In this document: positions 17,107 to 25,323 of the stretch, piece by piece
How positions within the stretch are numbered: position 1 is the first letter of the stretch
Layout: each line of letters begins with the position of its first letter
NCBI GenBank assembly: GCA_026713505.1
Contig: JAPOOH010000387.1
Span: forward strand, 1-38,356
Direction of reading: 5' to 3'
Length of the DNA: 38,356 bases
Origin: Chloroflexota bacterium
Lineage (GTDB): Bacteria; Chloroflexota; Dehalococcoidia; Lucifugimonadales; Australimonadaceae
Notes under the pieces: model-generated
Seen by the model: the letters and a program-made list of their open reading frames with translations, nothing else
The model's database searches: none
Told to the model about the DNA's origin: nothing
Translations under genes and position numbers: made by a program

Positions 17107-18231
17107 CTACAAGCCGTAGAGACGCCTTGCGTTGTCGCAGAGGATCTTGTCGACAGCCTGCTGGGAGATTTCGCCTGCGTCCACACGCGTCTGGAGCGCC
17201 TCCTGGAAGTGCCGCTCCTGGGACTGGTCAGCGTGCGTGTAGTCCGAGCCCACTACTATGTTGTCCTCGCCTGCGAACTTGAGGATGTATGGCAAATCTT
17301 CGTCCACCAGACAGGTGACGAAGATGTTCAACTCCCGAAGCGTGTCGTGCAGGGTGTTGAACCCGTCCGGCAGATCTGCGTACGTGAGCGTCCTGGAGGA
17401 CGGCCCCAGGGAGCCCGGGTGGTCCATGCGCCGCCTTATCTGGTAGAGCTCGTGCGGTATCCAGCCCGCCGCGGCTTCGATGAACCCCCACCGGATGTTC
17501 GGGTACCGGTGAGGAAGCTTGCTGAGCACCAGCGATGTGAACGTCTCAGGCAGGTAGGCAAAGGGCACCCGTGGCCCACGGAAGTCGCCGTCTGTGCGAT
17601 TCTCGCGAGTGTTCGGAATGCCGCTGCCGATATGCATGCAGACCGGCATCTCCAACTCCTCGGCGGTCTCCCATAGCGGGTCGAAGTACTCATCGGTGAA
17701 GTTATGGTCGGCTTCCCGGTTGCCCTTCTTGAAGATGCCAACCGCCCCGTGGTCCTTGGCCCACCGTACCTCCTTGATCGCCTCGTCCATGTCCATCAGC
17801 GGCGGGAGGCACAACCAACCCAACCGACCGTCGGATTCTCCGCACCTGTCCCCCAACCACCGGTTGTAAGCACGCTTGAGCGCCACGTCTCCTTCGACCT
17901 TCGTGGTGGGTTGAACGAGGAAGAGCGTAGGGTAGATAACCTGGGCTTGAACGCTGAGTTCGTCCATGTCCCGCAGTCGCGCCCCCACGTCGAGTAGTTC
18001 ACGCGTTTCGACGGTGGTCATCGTCCTGGCGTCTTCCCGGTGCAGCCGCGGTTGGCGGTCACCGTCGATGACCCAGAATCGCTGAGTGGCCCTGCCTGGA
18101 GTGGGGTTGCTTGGGTAGCCGACGACGGGCTTGAACTGGACCTCGCTCGAGGCCATGTATTCCCATGTGTCCTCGGTCTCGTCGATGTGCGTATCTGCGT
18201 CTATCGTGGTGAGAGCTGTTGCGGTGGCCAT
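17107..18231 (-). CDS. Amidohydrolase 2 (ACMSD-like) family metal-dependent hydrolase
   Basis: This 374-residue TIM-barrel metal enzyme of the amidohydrolase_2 group includes decarboxylases such as ACMSD and hydratase/hydrolase relatives. The first strand carries the metal motif as IDADTHIDE (residues 10-18, with Asp13 and His15), followed by a mid-protein His200 (CMHIGSG) and the late metal Asp330 (VGSDYTH). The start is placed at 18231 because GAGGAGG lies 8 bases upstream and the family begins there; a longer frame upstream has no support. It lies 16 bases after the stop of one CoA-transferase gene and 60 bases before the next. Decarboxylation or C-C hydrolysis of an aromatic or ring-fission product is a reasonable guess, not shown by sequence. 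Confidence 0.88.
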   Translation of the reverse strand: MATATALTTIDADTHIDETEDTWEYMASSEVQFKPVVGYPSNPTPGRATQRFWVIDGDRQPRLHREDARTMTTVETRELLDVGARLRDMDELSVQAQVIYPTLFLVQPTTKVEGDVALKRAYNRWLGDRCGESDGRLGWLCLPPLMDMDEAIKEVRWAKDHGAVGIFKKGNREADHNFTDEYFDPLWETAEELEMPVCMHIGSGIPNTRENRTDGDFRGPRVPFAYLPETFTSLVLSKLPHRYPNIRWGFIEAAAGWIPHELYQIRRRMDHPGSLGPSSRTLTYADLPDGFNTLHDTLRELNIFVTCLVDEDLPYILKFAGEDNIVVGSDYTHADQSQERHFQEALQTRVDAGEISQQAVDKILCDNARRLYGL

Positions 18232-18247
18232 GGGTATCCTCCTCACA

Positions 18248-19471
18248 TCAGGTCGTAGTGTCCGGTTCCCAGCGGTTGACGCGCACGACGCCGTCCGCCT
18301 CCAGCGTTTCGATGCTGGCATCGTCGTACCCGATCCCGTGAAGCACTTCCAGTGTGTTCTCTCCGAGCAGGGGGGCGAAGTTACGGAACTGCACGGGCGT
18401 GTCCGAGAGATGGAATGGTGTGGCGAGTTGCCTCACTGTCCCTTCCATGGGGTGGTCCAACTCCCACACCATCCCGCGCTCGCTAGCGTACTTGCCTTCC
18501 AACACCTCGTCCAACTCGAGGACCGGCACAACGGCGATCTCCTCCGGGATCAGGGCCATCCACTCGTCGCGGGTCTTCGTGAGCATGTGCTCGCGTACCT
18601 TTCGTATAGCGTCGGCGTCACGGTCGGGCCGGGTATCCCGCATCTCAGGAAGTCCAACGGCGTCGCAGAAGGGGGCCCAGAAGTGGTTCTGGTAGGCAGC
18701 CGCGTTGCTTATGTATTTGCCGTCCTTGCAGCGGATGTTCCCTATGCTCGGCCAACCGCGATGGCGGTACGACTGTTCGCGGAAATAACCGGGCGCGGTG
18801 CCGTTGAGGATAGTGGTCCCTCCCTCAACGAGCGCAATGTCTACCTGTTGCCCCTTGCCTGTCCGTTCTCGTGCCATGAGTGCTGCCTGGATCGATATCA
18901 CGGCGAGTGCGGCGGAGTAGCTGTCCACAGGCGTGAAGAGCATGTCTGCAGGCTCCGCGTCCTGTCCCGTGGTCATGGCAGTGAAGCCGGAATAACCCTG
19001 GGAGTTGCGCTCGTTACCCGGCCAGTTGGAGTAGCTGTTGCCGAACCCCCATCCACTCAGCGTAGCGTAGATGAGCCTGGGGTTGATCGCGCTCAGCGTC
19101 TCGTAGTCCGCGCCGAGGCGATTGTACACAGGCAGGCGGAAGGAGCCGAAGAATACGTCAACGTCCACAATCAGCTTATGGAGGATCGCCTGCCCTTCAG
19201 GCTTCTGAAGGTTGATGGCGATGCTCCGCTTATTACGATGTATGTGTTCCCAGGCGTTGCTTCTGAACTCTTCCTCAGCAACCTTTGGGTCTATTCCGAC
19301 TCGCTCACGCGACTCGCGCGCAGCGGCCTGGTTGCGGTAAGCATTGCGGTCTGCAACGTCTTCCACCTTCAGGATGTCCATGCCCAGATCGGCCAGCATC
19401 CATGTCGCCGTCGGCCCGGGCACCAGACGGGTCACGTCAATCATCCGGTACCCTTCTAGCGGCAATGTCAT
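18248..19471 (-). CDS. Family III CoA-transferase (CaiB/BaiF)
   Basis: This 407-residue family III CoA-transferase starts MTLPLEGYRMIDVTRLVPGP, has RNKRSIAINLQKPEG as the conserved nucleotide-side segment, and ends with APLLGENT. The acylated aspartate is expected at Asp183 (TPVDSYSAAL). An insertion of about 25 residues near 48-75 (RESRERVGIDPKVAEEEF) is longer than in the neighbouring homologue. The start at 19471 is preceded by AAAGGAGG; an upstream in-frame extension of 57 codons is unlikely. It follows dppC after about 120 bases and begins the catabolic part of the operon behind the transporter genes. Confidence 0.92.
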   Translation of the reverse strand: MTLPLEGYRMIDVTRLVPGPTATWMLADLGMDILKVEDVADRNAYRNQAAARESRERVGIDPKVAEEEFRSNAWEHIHRNKRSIAINLQKPEGQAILHKLIVDVDVFFGSFRLPVYNRLGADYETLSAINPRLIYATLSGWGFGNSYSNWPGNERNSQGYSGFTAMTTGQDAEPADMLFTPVDSYSAALAVISIQAALMARERTGKGQQVDIALVEGGTTILNGTAPGYFREQSYRHRGWPSIGNIRCKDGKYISNAAAYQNHFWAPFCDAVGLPEMRDTRPDRDADAIRKVREHMLTKTRDEWMALIPEEIAVVPVLELDEVLEGKYASERGMVWELDHPMEGTVRQLATPFHLSDTPVQFRNFAPLLGENTLEVLHGIGYDDASIETLEADGVVRVNRWEPDTTT

Positions 19472-19592
19472 CGATCCAGCCTCCTTTCGGACTATCGGAT
19501 TCTGCCATAGGGCTGCCGCGATGGGCTCTGCAGCCTCGCAGACCAACCGGTCCACATCGAGAGCGGTCCTGACCCCACCTCGCCCTGTTGCT

Positions 19593-20504
19593 CTACGTCC
19601 CGCGCATCCTGGGGTCCAGCACGTCCCGCAGCGCATCGCCAAATACGGCGAACGAGAAGGTGAGCAAGGCCAGGGCCACGCCGGGGAAGATGGAGAGCCA
19701 CGGTGCCAGCTCCATGTTCGTCTTGGCAGCCGACTGCAGCATGTTGCCCCATGAGGGTGTCGGCGGTTGTACTCCCAGCCCCAGGAAGCTGAGGCTCGCT
19801 ACGATAACGATCGCCGCCCCCAGCTGCTGCGTGGCAAGCACGAACACCGGGGCCAGGCAGTTGGGAATCATGTATCGCGTAAGGATCCTCCACGTCCTTG
19901 CGCCGATGGCGACAGCCGCCAGGACGTAGGGCTCTTCCTTAACGCTCAGGGCCGAGGAACGGGACAGGCGTATCACCTTGTCGAAATAGTTGAAGGCGAT
20001 CGCAAGGGTGACGTTCAGGAGCGACGGTCCCAGCGCAACGACCATGACCAGCACCACCACCAGTCCCGGGAAACCCATCATCGTGTCGATGAAGCGCTGC
20101 ACAACCAAATCGAACTTGCCGCCGACGTAGGCCGACGTCACCCCTATCACCACTCCGACCGTAGTCCCGATGATGACTGACGCAAAGCCGACGAATAGAG
20201 ACACCCTTGAACCGTAGATGATTCGGCTCAACTGGTCCCTGCCGAAGACGTCTGTGCCAGCGAGGTACTTCCAACTGGGCGGCTCGTAGCTCGCGCTGGG
20301 GTTATGCGTGTAGGGGTCTGCTGGCACGATCACCGGGGCCAGGACTGCTATCGTGATCATGAAGATGACGACGGCTCCACCGAAGGCGCCCAGAGGTTTC
20401 CTGCGCGCGAATCGCAGGATGCCTGACAGGATGGACAACGCCCTCCTGCGGTTCCGGGCGAAACCGGGGGACAGGATGTCGGCCGTTGGAGATATCGTGC
20501 TCAA
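19593..20504 (-). CDS. dppC: Oligopeptide-type ABC transporter permease (DppC/OppC)
   Basis: This 303-residue inner-membrane permease of the binding-protein-dependent family has about six transmembrane segments, the first near residues 40-62. The OppC N-terminal signature is seen in LAGTDVFGRDQLSRIIYGSR (72-91). The ATPase-contacting EAA loop lies near 191-216 (EEPYVLAAVAIGARTWRIL). It pairs with the DppB permease encoded just upstream. The start appears to be TTG at 20504, with AAAGGGA 7 bases before it. The gap to the preceding dppB stop region is 28 bases. With the linked binding protein and CoA-degradation genes, the cargo may be a small organic compound rather than a peptide (inference). 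Confidence 0.93.
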   Translation of the reverse strand: MSTISPTADILSPGFARNRRRALSILSGILRFARRKPLGAFGGAVVIFMITIAVLAPVIVPADPYTHNPSASYEPPSWKYLAGTDVFGRDQLSRIIYGSRVSLFVGFASVIIGTTVGVVIGVTSAYVGGKFDLVVQRFIDTMMGFPGLVVVLVMVVALGPSLLNVTLAIAFNYFDKVIRLSRSSALSVKEEPYVLAAVAIGARTWRILTRYMIPNCLAPVFVLATQQLGAAIVIVASLSFLGLGVQPPTPSWGNMLQSAAKTNMELAPWLSIFPGVALALLTFSFAVFGDALRDVLDPRMRGT

Positions 20505-20532
20505 ACTGTCGTCCCTTTCGTGCGCATCGAGA

Positions 20533-21495
20533 CTATTTCGCGAAGTCGATCCGGGGATCGATGATCTTGTACAAAAGGTCGACGATCAGATTGATGCCCA
20601 ACAGGAAGAATACGAGCAGAAGGGTCAGGCTCTGGATGACCGGATAGTCCCGCTCCCTGGCGCCCGCGATGATTCCCTGCCCTATTCCCGGGATGCTGAA
20701 GATGTTCTCCAGTATCAGGCTCCCGCTTAGCAGGAAGCTCAGATAGAAGCCTGCAACCGTGATAACGGGGATGAGCGCATTGCGGAGCACGTGCCTTCCC
20801 AGAACAACGATCTCATGCAGGCCCTTGCTGCGCGCCGTGCGTACGTAGTCTTGCCGCAGCACTTCCAGCACGTTAGACCGGGTTATCCGCGTCATGAACG
20901 CGGTATAACCCCAGGCCAGGATCAGCACAGGCCAGATGATCTTGAGAAAGTGCGCGGTGGGGTCATCCCAGACCGGTCTGTAGCGCAGGGGTGGGCTCCA
21001 CTGAAGCACGAGCACCATGAAGAGAAGCAGCATCAGGGCAAGCCAGAAATTGGGTATAGAATTGCCCGTAATGGTGAAGATGCGAATGACATAGTCAGGC
21101 CATCTATCCTGATAGATGGCGGCGAGGATGCCTAACGGGATCGAAACGATCATCGTGATGATGATGGTGTACAGGGCCAGCAGGGCAGTGACTCTGAGCC
21201 GCCGGGAGACCATCTCAGAGATCGGCTCCCTCGTAGCGAGAGACTCGCCACCGAACTGGCCGTTCATCATGCTCCATATCCAGGTCCCGTACTGAACGGC
21301 GAGAGGGTCGTTGAGCCCCAGGCTGGTCCTCAGCTGCTCGTACTGTTCCTGGGTGACGTAGGCCTGGTCCTCGTCCGAAAGGATCCGCGCAGCAACGTCC
21401 CCGGGAAGGACGCGCATGGCGCCGAAGATCAGGAGGGACGCGAAGAAGAGCGTGGGGACGAACAGCAGGATCCGCTTAGCAACGTAAGCCTTCAT
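20533..21495 (-). CDS. dppB: Oligopeptide-type ABC transporter permease (DppB/OppB)
   Basis: This 320-residue integral membrane permease has the DppB N-terminus (MKAYVAKRILLFVPTLFFAS), an extracytoplasmic loop with VTQEQYEQLRTSLGL, and the ATPase-coupling EAA loop around LRQDYVRTARSKGLHE (about 223-238). About six membrane helices are visible. The GNSIPNFWLALML segment is a hallmark of this branch. GGAGGGG lies just before the ATG. It sits between the substrate-binding lipoprotein and dppC on the leftward operon, so the three form one importer. The matching ATPases are probably those at 27522-29552, separated from it by the Gld-like cluster. Confidence 0.94.
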   Translation of the reverse strand: MKAYVAKRILLFVPTLFFASLLIFGAMRVLPGDVAARILSDEDQAYVTQEQYEQLRTSLGLNDPLAVQYGTWIWSMMNGQFGGESLATREPISEMVSRRLRVTALLALYTIIITMIVSIPLGILAAIYQDRWPDYVIRIFTITGNSIPNFWLALMLLLFMVLVLQWSPPLRYRPVWDDPTAHFLKIIWPVLILAWGYTAFMTRITRSNVLEVLRQDYVRTARSKGLHEIVVLGRHVLRNALIPVITVAGFYLSFLLSGSLILENIFSIPGIGQGIIAGARERDYPVIQSLTLLLVFFLLGINLIVDLLYKIIDPRIDFAK

Positions 21496-21532
21496 TCGCC
21501 CCTCCGCCCTTCTTCACATTCGTTCTTGGCCC

Positions 21533-23335
21533 CTACTTATCCAGCCAGGCGTACTGGTACGACGCATAGGTGGGCGGGTTCAGCACGAACGCGGTCTTTG
21601 CATTCTGGACGTAGCCCCGGGCGGGCACCAGGTTGAGACCCACCACCGAGTGCACCATCAGGACCTCGTCGCGATATATGTATTGCTCGATCTCGCGGAG
21701 TATCCGCAACCGGTCCTCGCTGTTCGTCACCGTACCGATCTCGGCTGCGAACTCATCGATCCTGGTGTCCTCATGCACGATGCTGGCGTAAGGACTCTCC
21801 GACTTCCTGCCGTACTGGAAGTTGATCGACGACGGCGTGCCGAGGTCCAGGGTTCCACCACCCCACGAGACTTCCCAGTCGGTGCCAGCCTTCGTCGAGT
21901 CGAATGCGGTAACGTCCATCACTTGGAGCTTGGGGTCGAGGCCCAGGCCATCCATCGCTCCGACCCACCACTCCATCTGTTGCACCTGGGTATCGGGCAG
22001 GATGATGGAGAACTCTAGCCCTTGAGCACCAGCCTCGGCCACGAGCTCTCGTGCCCTGGCCTGGTCGGCTGCCTTCGTGTCGGGGTTGAAACCCGGCCAC
22101 TCCATGAAGTCCGGATTGGACGAGCGCACGTCCGAGAACCCGGCCCGAACACGGCCGTTCCCCTGCAGCAGCGTAGCGACAGCGGTCTGCCGGTCTACAT
22201 ACAGCGAGATGGCCTGGCGGAGGCGCTTGTCAGCGAATGGTCCTTCGATGACGTTGAACCCCATGCCGGCGCCTCCACCACCCGCTATCTCCATGAAGTA
22301 GACGTCCTCACCCAGGCTCTGCTGGTACAGCGGCACCTCTTCCGGCGTGACGTAGTAGCGAGCTCCCCTGGCGCCGACGTCGAGCTGTCCCGTCCTGAAC
22401 GCCGCGTGGAACGCCGCCGGGTCAGACATGATGAAGTACTCGAGGCCGTCAAGGAACGGCAGTGCGTTCCCAGCGTCGTCTGTGCCGTAGAAGTCGTCGA
22501 ACCGTTCGAGGACGACGTCGACTCCACGTTCGTAACTCACGAACTTGAACGGCCCGGCGCCGATGTTGCCGAGTTCAAGTGGCGCGGCTTCGAGGTTTCC
22601 TCCCTGGAACGCAGGTTCGAAGACATGCTTGGCGTGGAATATCGGTATCCGGTGCATCCCGAGGCTTTCGAGGTAGAAGGCGTCGGGGGAGTTCAAGGTG
22701 ATGCGCACGCGGTTTCCGTCGATCGCCTCGACCGAAGCGATGTCGCCGAACTGACCCCTTGCGACGCCCGGCAGGCGCTCCTGGTCGCCTACCTTGTACC
22801 CGGAGATGAATAGCTCGAGCCACCACCGGAAGTCCTCGTTGTTCATCGGAGCGCCGTCGTGCCAGGTCAACCCGTCCCGGATCTTGAATGTCCATTCAGT
22901 GAAATTGTCGTTGACCTCCCAGCTCTCAGCGAAACCCGGGCAGATCGTTGTCTCGTCGTCGAAACAGGCCTGAACGAAGTTCCCCTCACCTGCGATGGCC
23001 GCGGTGATGGGCGTCAGGTTGTAGTTGGTGCTGCGCATGGTGTCCCATGCCGCTGGTGGGTCAGCCCGGTGTCCGATCCGGAGGATCCCTCCGTACTTCG
23101 GTTGGTCAACCGGGATCGGCGTGGCGGTCGGCGTTGCCGTGGGTTCCGCCGGCGCTACTGTGGGTGCAGGGTCCATGGACCCGCTCTCGGGGGGACTTGT
23201 CGGAGTCGGCTCCGGCGGAGGAGAAGTAGGAGTCGCGGTCGGCTCGTCAGACGAGCATGCGGCGATCACCGCAAGCAGTGTTGCCACTACCAGCGCCACA
23301 GTCAACGAAGTCAGAGAGCGCATCTTCCACCTCAT
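21533..23335 (-). CDS. Family 5 ABC substrate-binding lipoprotein (oligopeptide/nickel type)
   Basis: This solute-binding lipoprotein of about 600 residues is the receptor of the DppBC importer. The N-terminus is a lipoprotein signal with lipobox VIAAC and lipidated Cys27. It is followed by a 50-residue linker rich in Pro and Thr (PTATPTSPPPEPTPTS in part), typical of Gram-positive-like or Chloroflexota surface lipoproteins. The SBP_bac_5 domain begins at YGGILRIG near residue 80 and includes TWHDGAPMNNEDFRWW. Two ATG starts fit: 23335 with AGGA upstream, or 23323 with GAGG upstream; both keep the signal peptide. It is the first gene of a nine-gene operon behind a strong promoter. The ligand is unknown. 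Confidence 0.93.
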   Translation of the reverse strand: MRWKMRSLTSLTVALVVATLLAVIAACSSDEPTATPTSPPPEPTPTSPPESGSMDPAPTVAPAEPTATPTATPIPVDQPKYGGILRIGHRADPPAAWDTMRSTNYNLTPITAAIAGEGNFVQACFDDETTICPGFAESWEVNDNFTEWTFKIRDGLTWHDGAPMNNEDFRWWLELFISGYKVGDQERLPGVARGQFGDIASVEAIDGNRVRITLNSPDAFYLESLGMHRIPIFHAKHVFEPAFQGGNLEAAPLELGNIGAGPFKFVSYERGVDVVLERFDDFYGTDDAGNALPFLDGLEYFIMSDPAAFHAAFRTGQLDVGARGARYYVTPEEVPLYQQSLGEDVYFMEIAGGGGAGMGFNVIEGPFADKRLRQAISLYVDRQTAVATLLQGNGRVRAGFSDVRSSNPDFMEWPGFNPDTKAADQARARELVAEAGAQGLEFSIILPDTQVQQMEWWVGAMDGLGLDPKLQVMDVTAFDSTKAGTDWEVSWGGGTLDLGTPSSINFQYGRKSESPYASIVHEDTRIDEFAAEIGTVTNSEDRLRILREIEQYIYRDEVLMVHSVVGLNLVPARGYVQNAKTAFVLNPPTYASYQYAWLDK

Positions 23336-23464
23336 GGTTATTCCTGGAGTCGCTCCGTCCGGTGACGCCATGGGCTACGTTGGCAACCGGACGGAACAGG
23401 GAACACTGGACGACCTGAGCCTCAACTTCCCGAGAGCAGCTCAGACGCCTTCGGACACGCCGCC

Positions 23465-23493
23465 GTTTTACTCCAACCACCGAAGAGTGTCAA
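23465..23493 (-). promoter_or_regulatory. Predicted sigma70-type promoter of the transporter-catabolic operon
   Basis: On the minus strand a perfect -35 box TTGACA (23493-23488) is followed by exactly 17 bases and the -10 box TAAAAC (23470-23465, four of six). Transcription would start near 23458, giving a leader of about 120 bases before the substrate-binding protein. It is the best promoter match for the leftward genes down to the cupin. Confidence 0.6.
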
Positions 23494-23539
23494 CAAAACG
23501 AAACCAGGAGGCCTCCAGCCCGGTATGGCCAACTCTCGA

Positions 23540-23568
23540 TTGCACCGCTTCTGGCTTCTCCCTACAAT
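23540..23568 (+). promoter_or_regulatory. Predicted promoter of the Gld-like ABC cluster
   Basis: The -10 box TACAAT (23563-23568, five of six) stands 17 bases after TTGCAC (23540-23545, a weak -35 matching only its first three bases). The start would be near 23575, about 44 bases before the ATG at 23619. It diverges from the transporter promoter, so the two share about 50 bases of regulatory DNA. Confidence 0.45.
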
Positions 23569-23618
23569 CCCGTCACTTGCAAGGGGCATGGGAGAGAGTT
23601 GGCATCGCGCCCGGACAA

Positions 23619-24605
23619 ATGTCTGTTGATACTGCACCCAACCTGTCGGACACGCAGCCGCTGATAGTGGCGGAGGCACTCTCAAAATTCTACCGGGGGT
23701 TCGCGGCCATAGAAGACATCAGCTTCACCATCTCTCAAGGTGAGGTCGTGGGCTTCCTGGGCCCTAATGGAGCTGGGAAGACCACCGCGATGCGGATCCT
23801 CTCTGGTTACATGCCTCCGTCCGCCGGCGCGGCGCGCATAGCGGGATTCGATACCGTTGAAGCGTCCCAGGAAGCCCGGCGGCGGGTTGGGTACCTTCCC
23901 GAGTCGGTGCCGCTCTACACCGACCTCACGATTCGAGGCTACCTCGGCTACATGGGGACCCTGCGCGGGATGACGGGACGGCGACTCAAACAGCGCATCG
24001 ACGAAGCCGTCGAGACTGTCCAAGCCACCGATTACATCGATACTGCCATAGGCAAGTTGTCGAAGGGCTACCGCCAGCGTGTGGGCATCGCACAAGCCAT
24101 CCTGCACGAACCTCCAGTGGTCATCCTGGACGAGCCAACGGTCGGCATAGATCCACTGCAAGTAGTCGAGACCAGACGCCTCATCCAGAGCCTCGGAACC
24201 GAGCACACGGTACTTCTGAGCACGCACATACTGCCCGAGGTGAGCATGGTGTGCGACCGGGTCATCATCATTCACGAGGGGCGCCTGGTAGCCGATGGCA
24301 ATCCGGCAGAGTTGGCGGACAGCCTCGCCGGCGCCGTCGTCATCGAATCCGAAATAAGGGGCCCTGCAGGGCCGATCTCAGCAGCCCTCGCCCGGATACC
24401 TGGTGTAGTGAGCGTCTCGAGCGATGTCGATGAAGACATCGGCACCTACCGCGTAGAGGCGCAGCCCGGTTCGCCTGTCCACGAATCGATCGCAGCGGTC
24501 GTTGTGGCAGCGGGTTGGGTCCTCCTGCGTCTGCAGCGAGCTCCGATGACGTTGGAGGACGTATTCGTGCAACTCACCGAGGAAGACCCTGTTGCCCATG
24601 CGTAG
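23619..24605 (+). CDS. gldA: ABC-2 type exporter ATPase, GldA-like
   Basis: This 328-residue ATPase of an ABC-2 exporter has Walker A GPNGAGKT (48-55), the signature LSKGYRQ (147-153), Walker B VVILDEPT (167-174) and the switch His in STHIL. The C-terminal 100 residues form the extra domain found in GldA/CcmA/NatA-type ATPases. The family is named for gliding motility in Bacteroidota, but the same set occurs in many non-gliding bacteria with unknown cargo. The start at 23619 is the only fitting ATG near the family N-terminus; its ribosome site is poor. The end overlaps the next gene (permease), showing a coupled operon with the GldF-like, GldG-like and DUF4340-like genes. Confidence 0.9.
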   Translation: MSVDTAPNLSDTQPLIVAEALSKFYRGFAAIEDISFTISQGEVVGFLGPNGAGKTTAMRILSGYMPPSAGAARIAGFDTVEASQEARRRVGYLPESVPLYTDLTIRGYLGYMGTLRGMTGRRLKQRIDEAVETVQATDYIDTAIGKLSKGYRQRVGIAQAILHEPPVVILDEPTVGIDPLQVVETRRLIQSLGTEHTVLLSTHILPEVSMVCDRVIIIHEGRLVADGNPAELADSLAGAVVIESEIRGPAGPISAALARIPGVVSVSSDVDEDIGTYRVEAQPGSPVHESIAAVVVAAGWVLLRLQRAPMTLEDVFVQLTEEDPVAHA

Positions 24606-25314
24606 GGTACTGGCCATCACCTACCGCGAGACGCAGGCGAACTTCGTATCCCCGATCGCCTACGTCATCGCCCTGGTATTCGTATCGCTGACCGGTTACT
24701 TCTTCGTGGACGCTATGTCAGCTTCGGCGTTCCCCGAGGCAACCGTTGAACCGTACGTGGGCCGCGCCACATTCATCCTGGCACTACTCGGCCCGTTGCT
24801 GACGATGCGGCTGCTGGCAGAGGAACGGAAACTCGGCACGCTCGAATTGCTGATGACTTCCCCTGTCCGGGACTGGGAAGTTGTCATCGGCAAGTTTGCG
24901 GGAGCGTTTGTGGTCGTCATCTCAGCCATCGCGCTCACATCGGTCTACGTGGGCCTGCTGTTTCTCTACGGGAATCCTGATCCAGGCCCCATATTCACCG
25001 CCTACATAGGCCTTGCGCTCTTTGCCGGGGCAGCGCTGGCTGTAGGGCTGTTCACGTCATCGCTGACCAGCAACCAGATTATTGCGGCGGTGTTGTCATA
25101 CGGCATCCTTGCCCTGTTGTCGGTCATCCACCTCGCCGCGGACCACGTCGGCGGCGCACCCGCAACGCTCCTCCGTGAACTGTCTATGGTGGTCCACTTC
25201 GAAGACTTCCTACGAGGCGTGCTCGACCTGCGCCATGTCGCCTACTACATAAGCGTCGTGGTCGTCCTCTTGTACTTCACCACCCGGACGCTCGAACTCG
25301 GGCGCTGGCGATAG
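24592..25314 (+). CDS. gldF: ABC-2 type exporter permease, GldF-like
   Basis: This 240-residue six-helix membrane protein of the ABC-2 permease group begins RRVLAITYRETQANFVSPIAYVI and has the LAEERKLGTLELLMTSPV loop that is diagnostic of GldF/NosY-type permeases. The start overlaps the ATPase gene. TTG at 24592 has GAGGAAG 6 bases upstream, while ATG at 24598 lacks a close ribosome site, so TTG is given. It would form the channel of the exporter powered by the ATPase upstream, with the GldG-like protein as auxiliary subunit 9 bases downstream. Confidence 0.9.
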   Translation: MPMRRVLAITYRETQANFVSPIAYVIALVFVSLTGYFFVDAMSASAFPEATVEPYVGRATFILALLGPLLTMRLLAEERKLGTLELLMTSPVRDWEVVIGKFAGAFVVVISAIALTSVYVGLLFLYGNPDPGPIFTAYIGLALFAGAALAVGLFTSSLTSNQIIAAVLSYGILALLSVIHLAADHVGGAPATLLRELSMVVHFEDFLRGVLDLRHVAYYISVVVVLLYFTTRTLELGRWR

Positions 25315-25323
25315 GCGCGAAGC

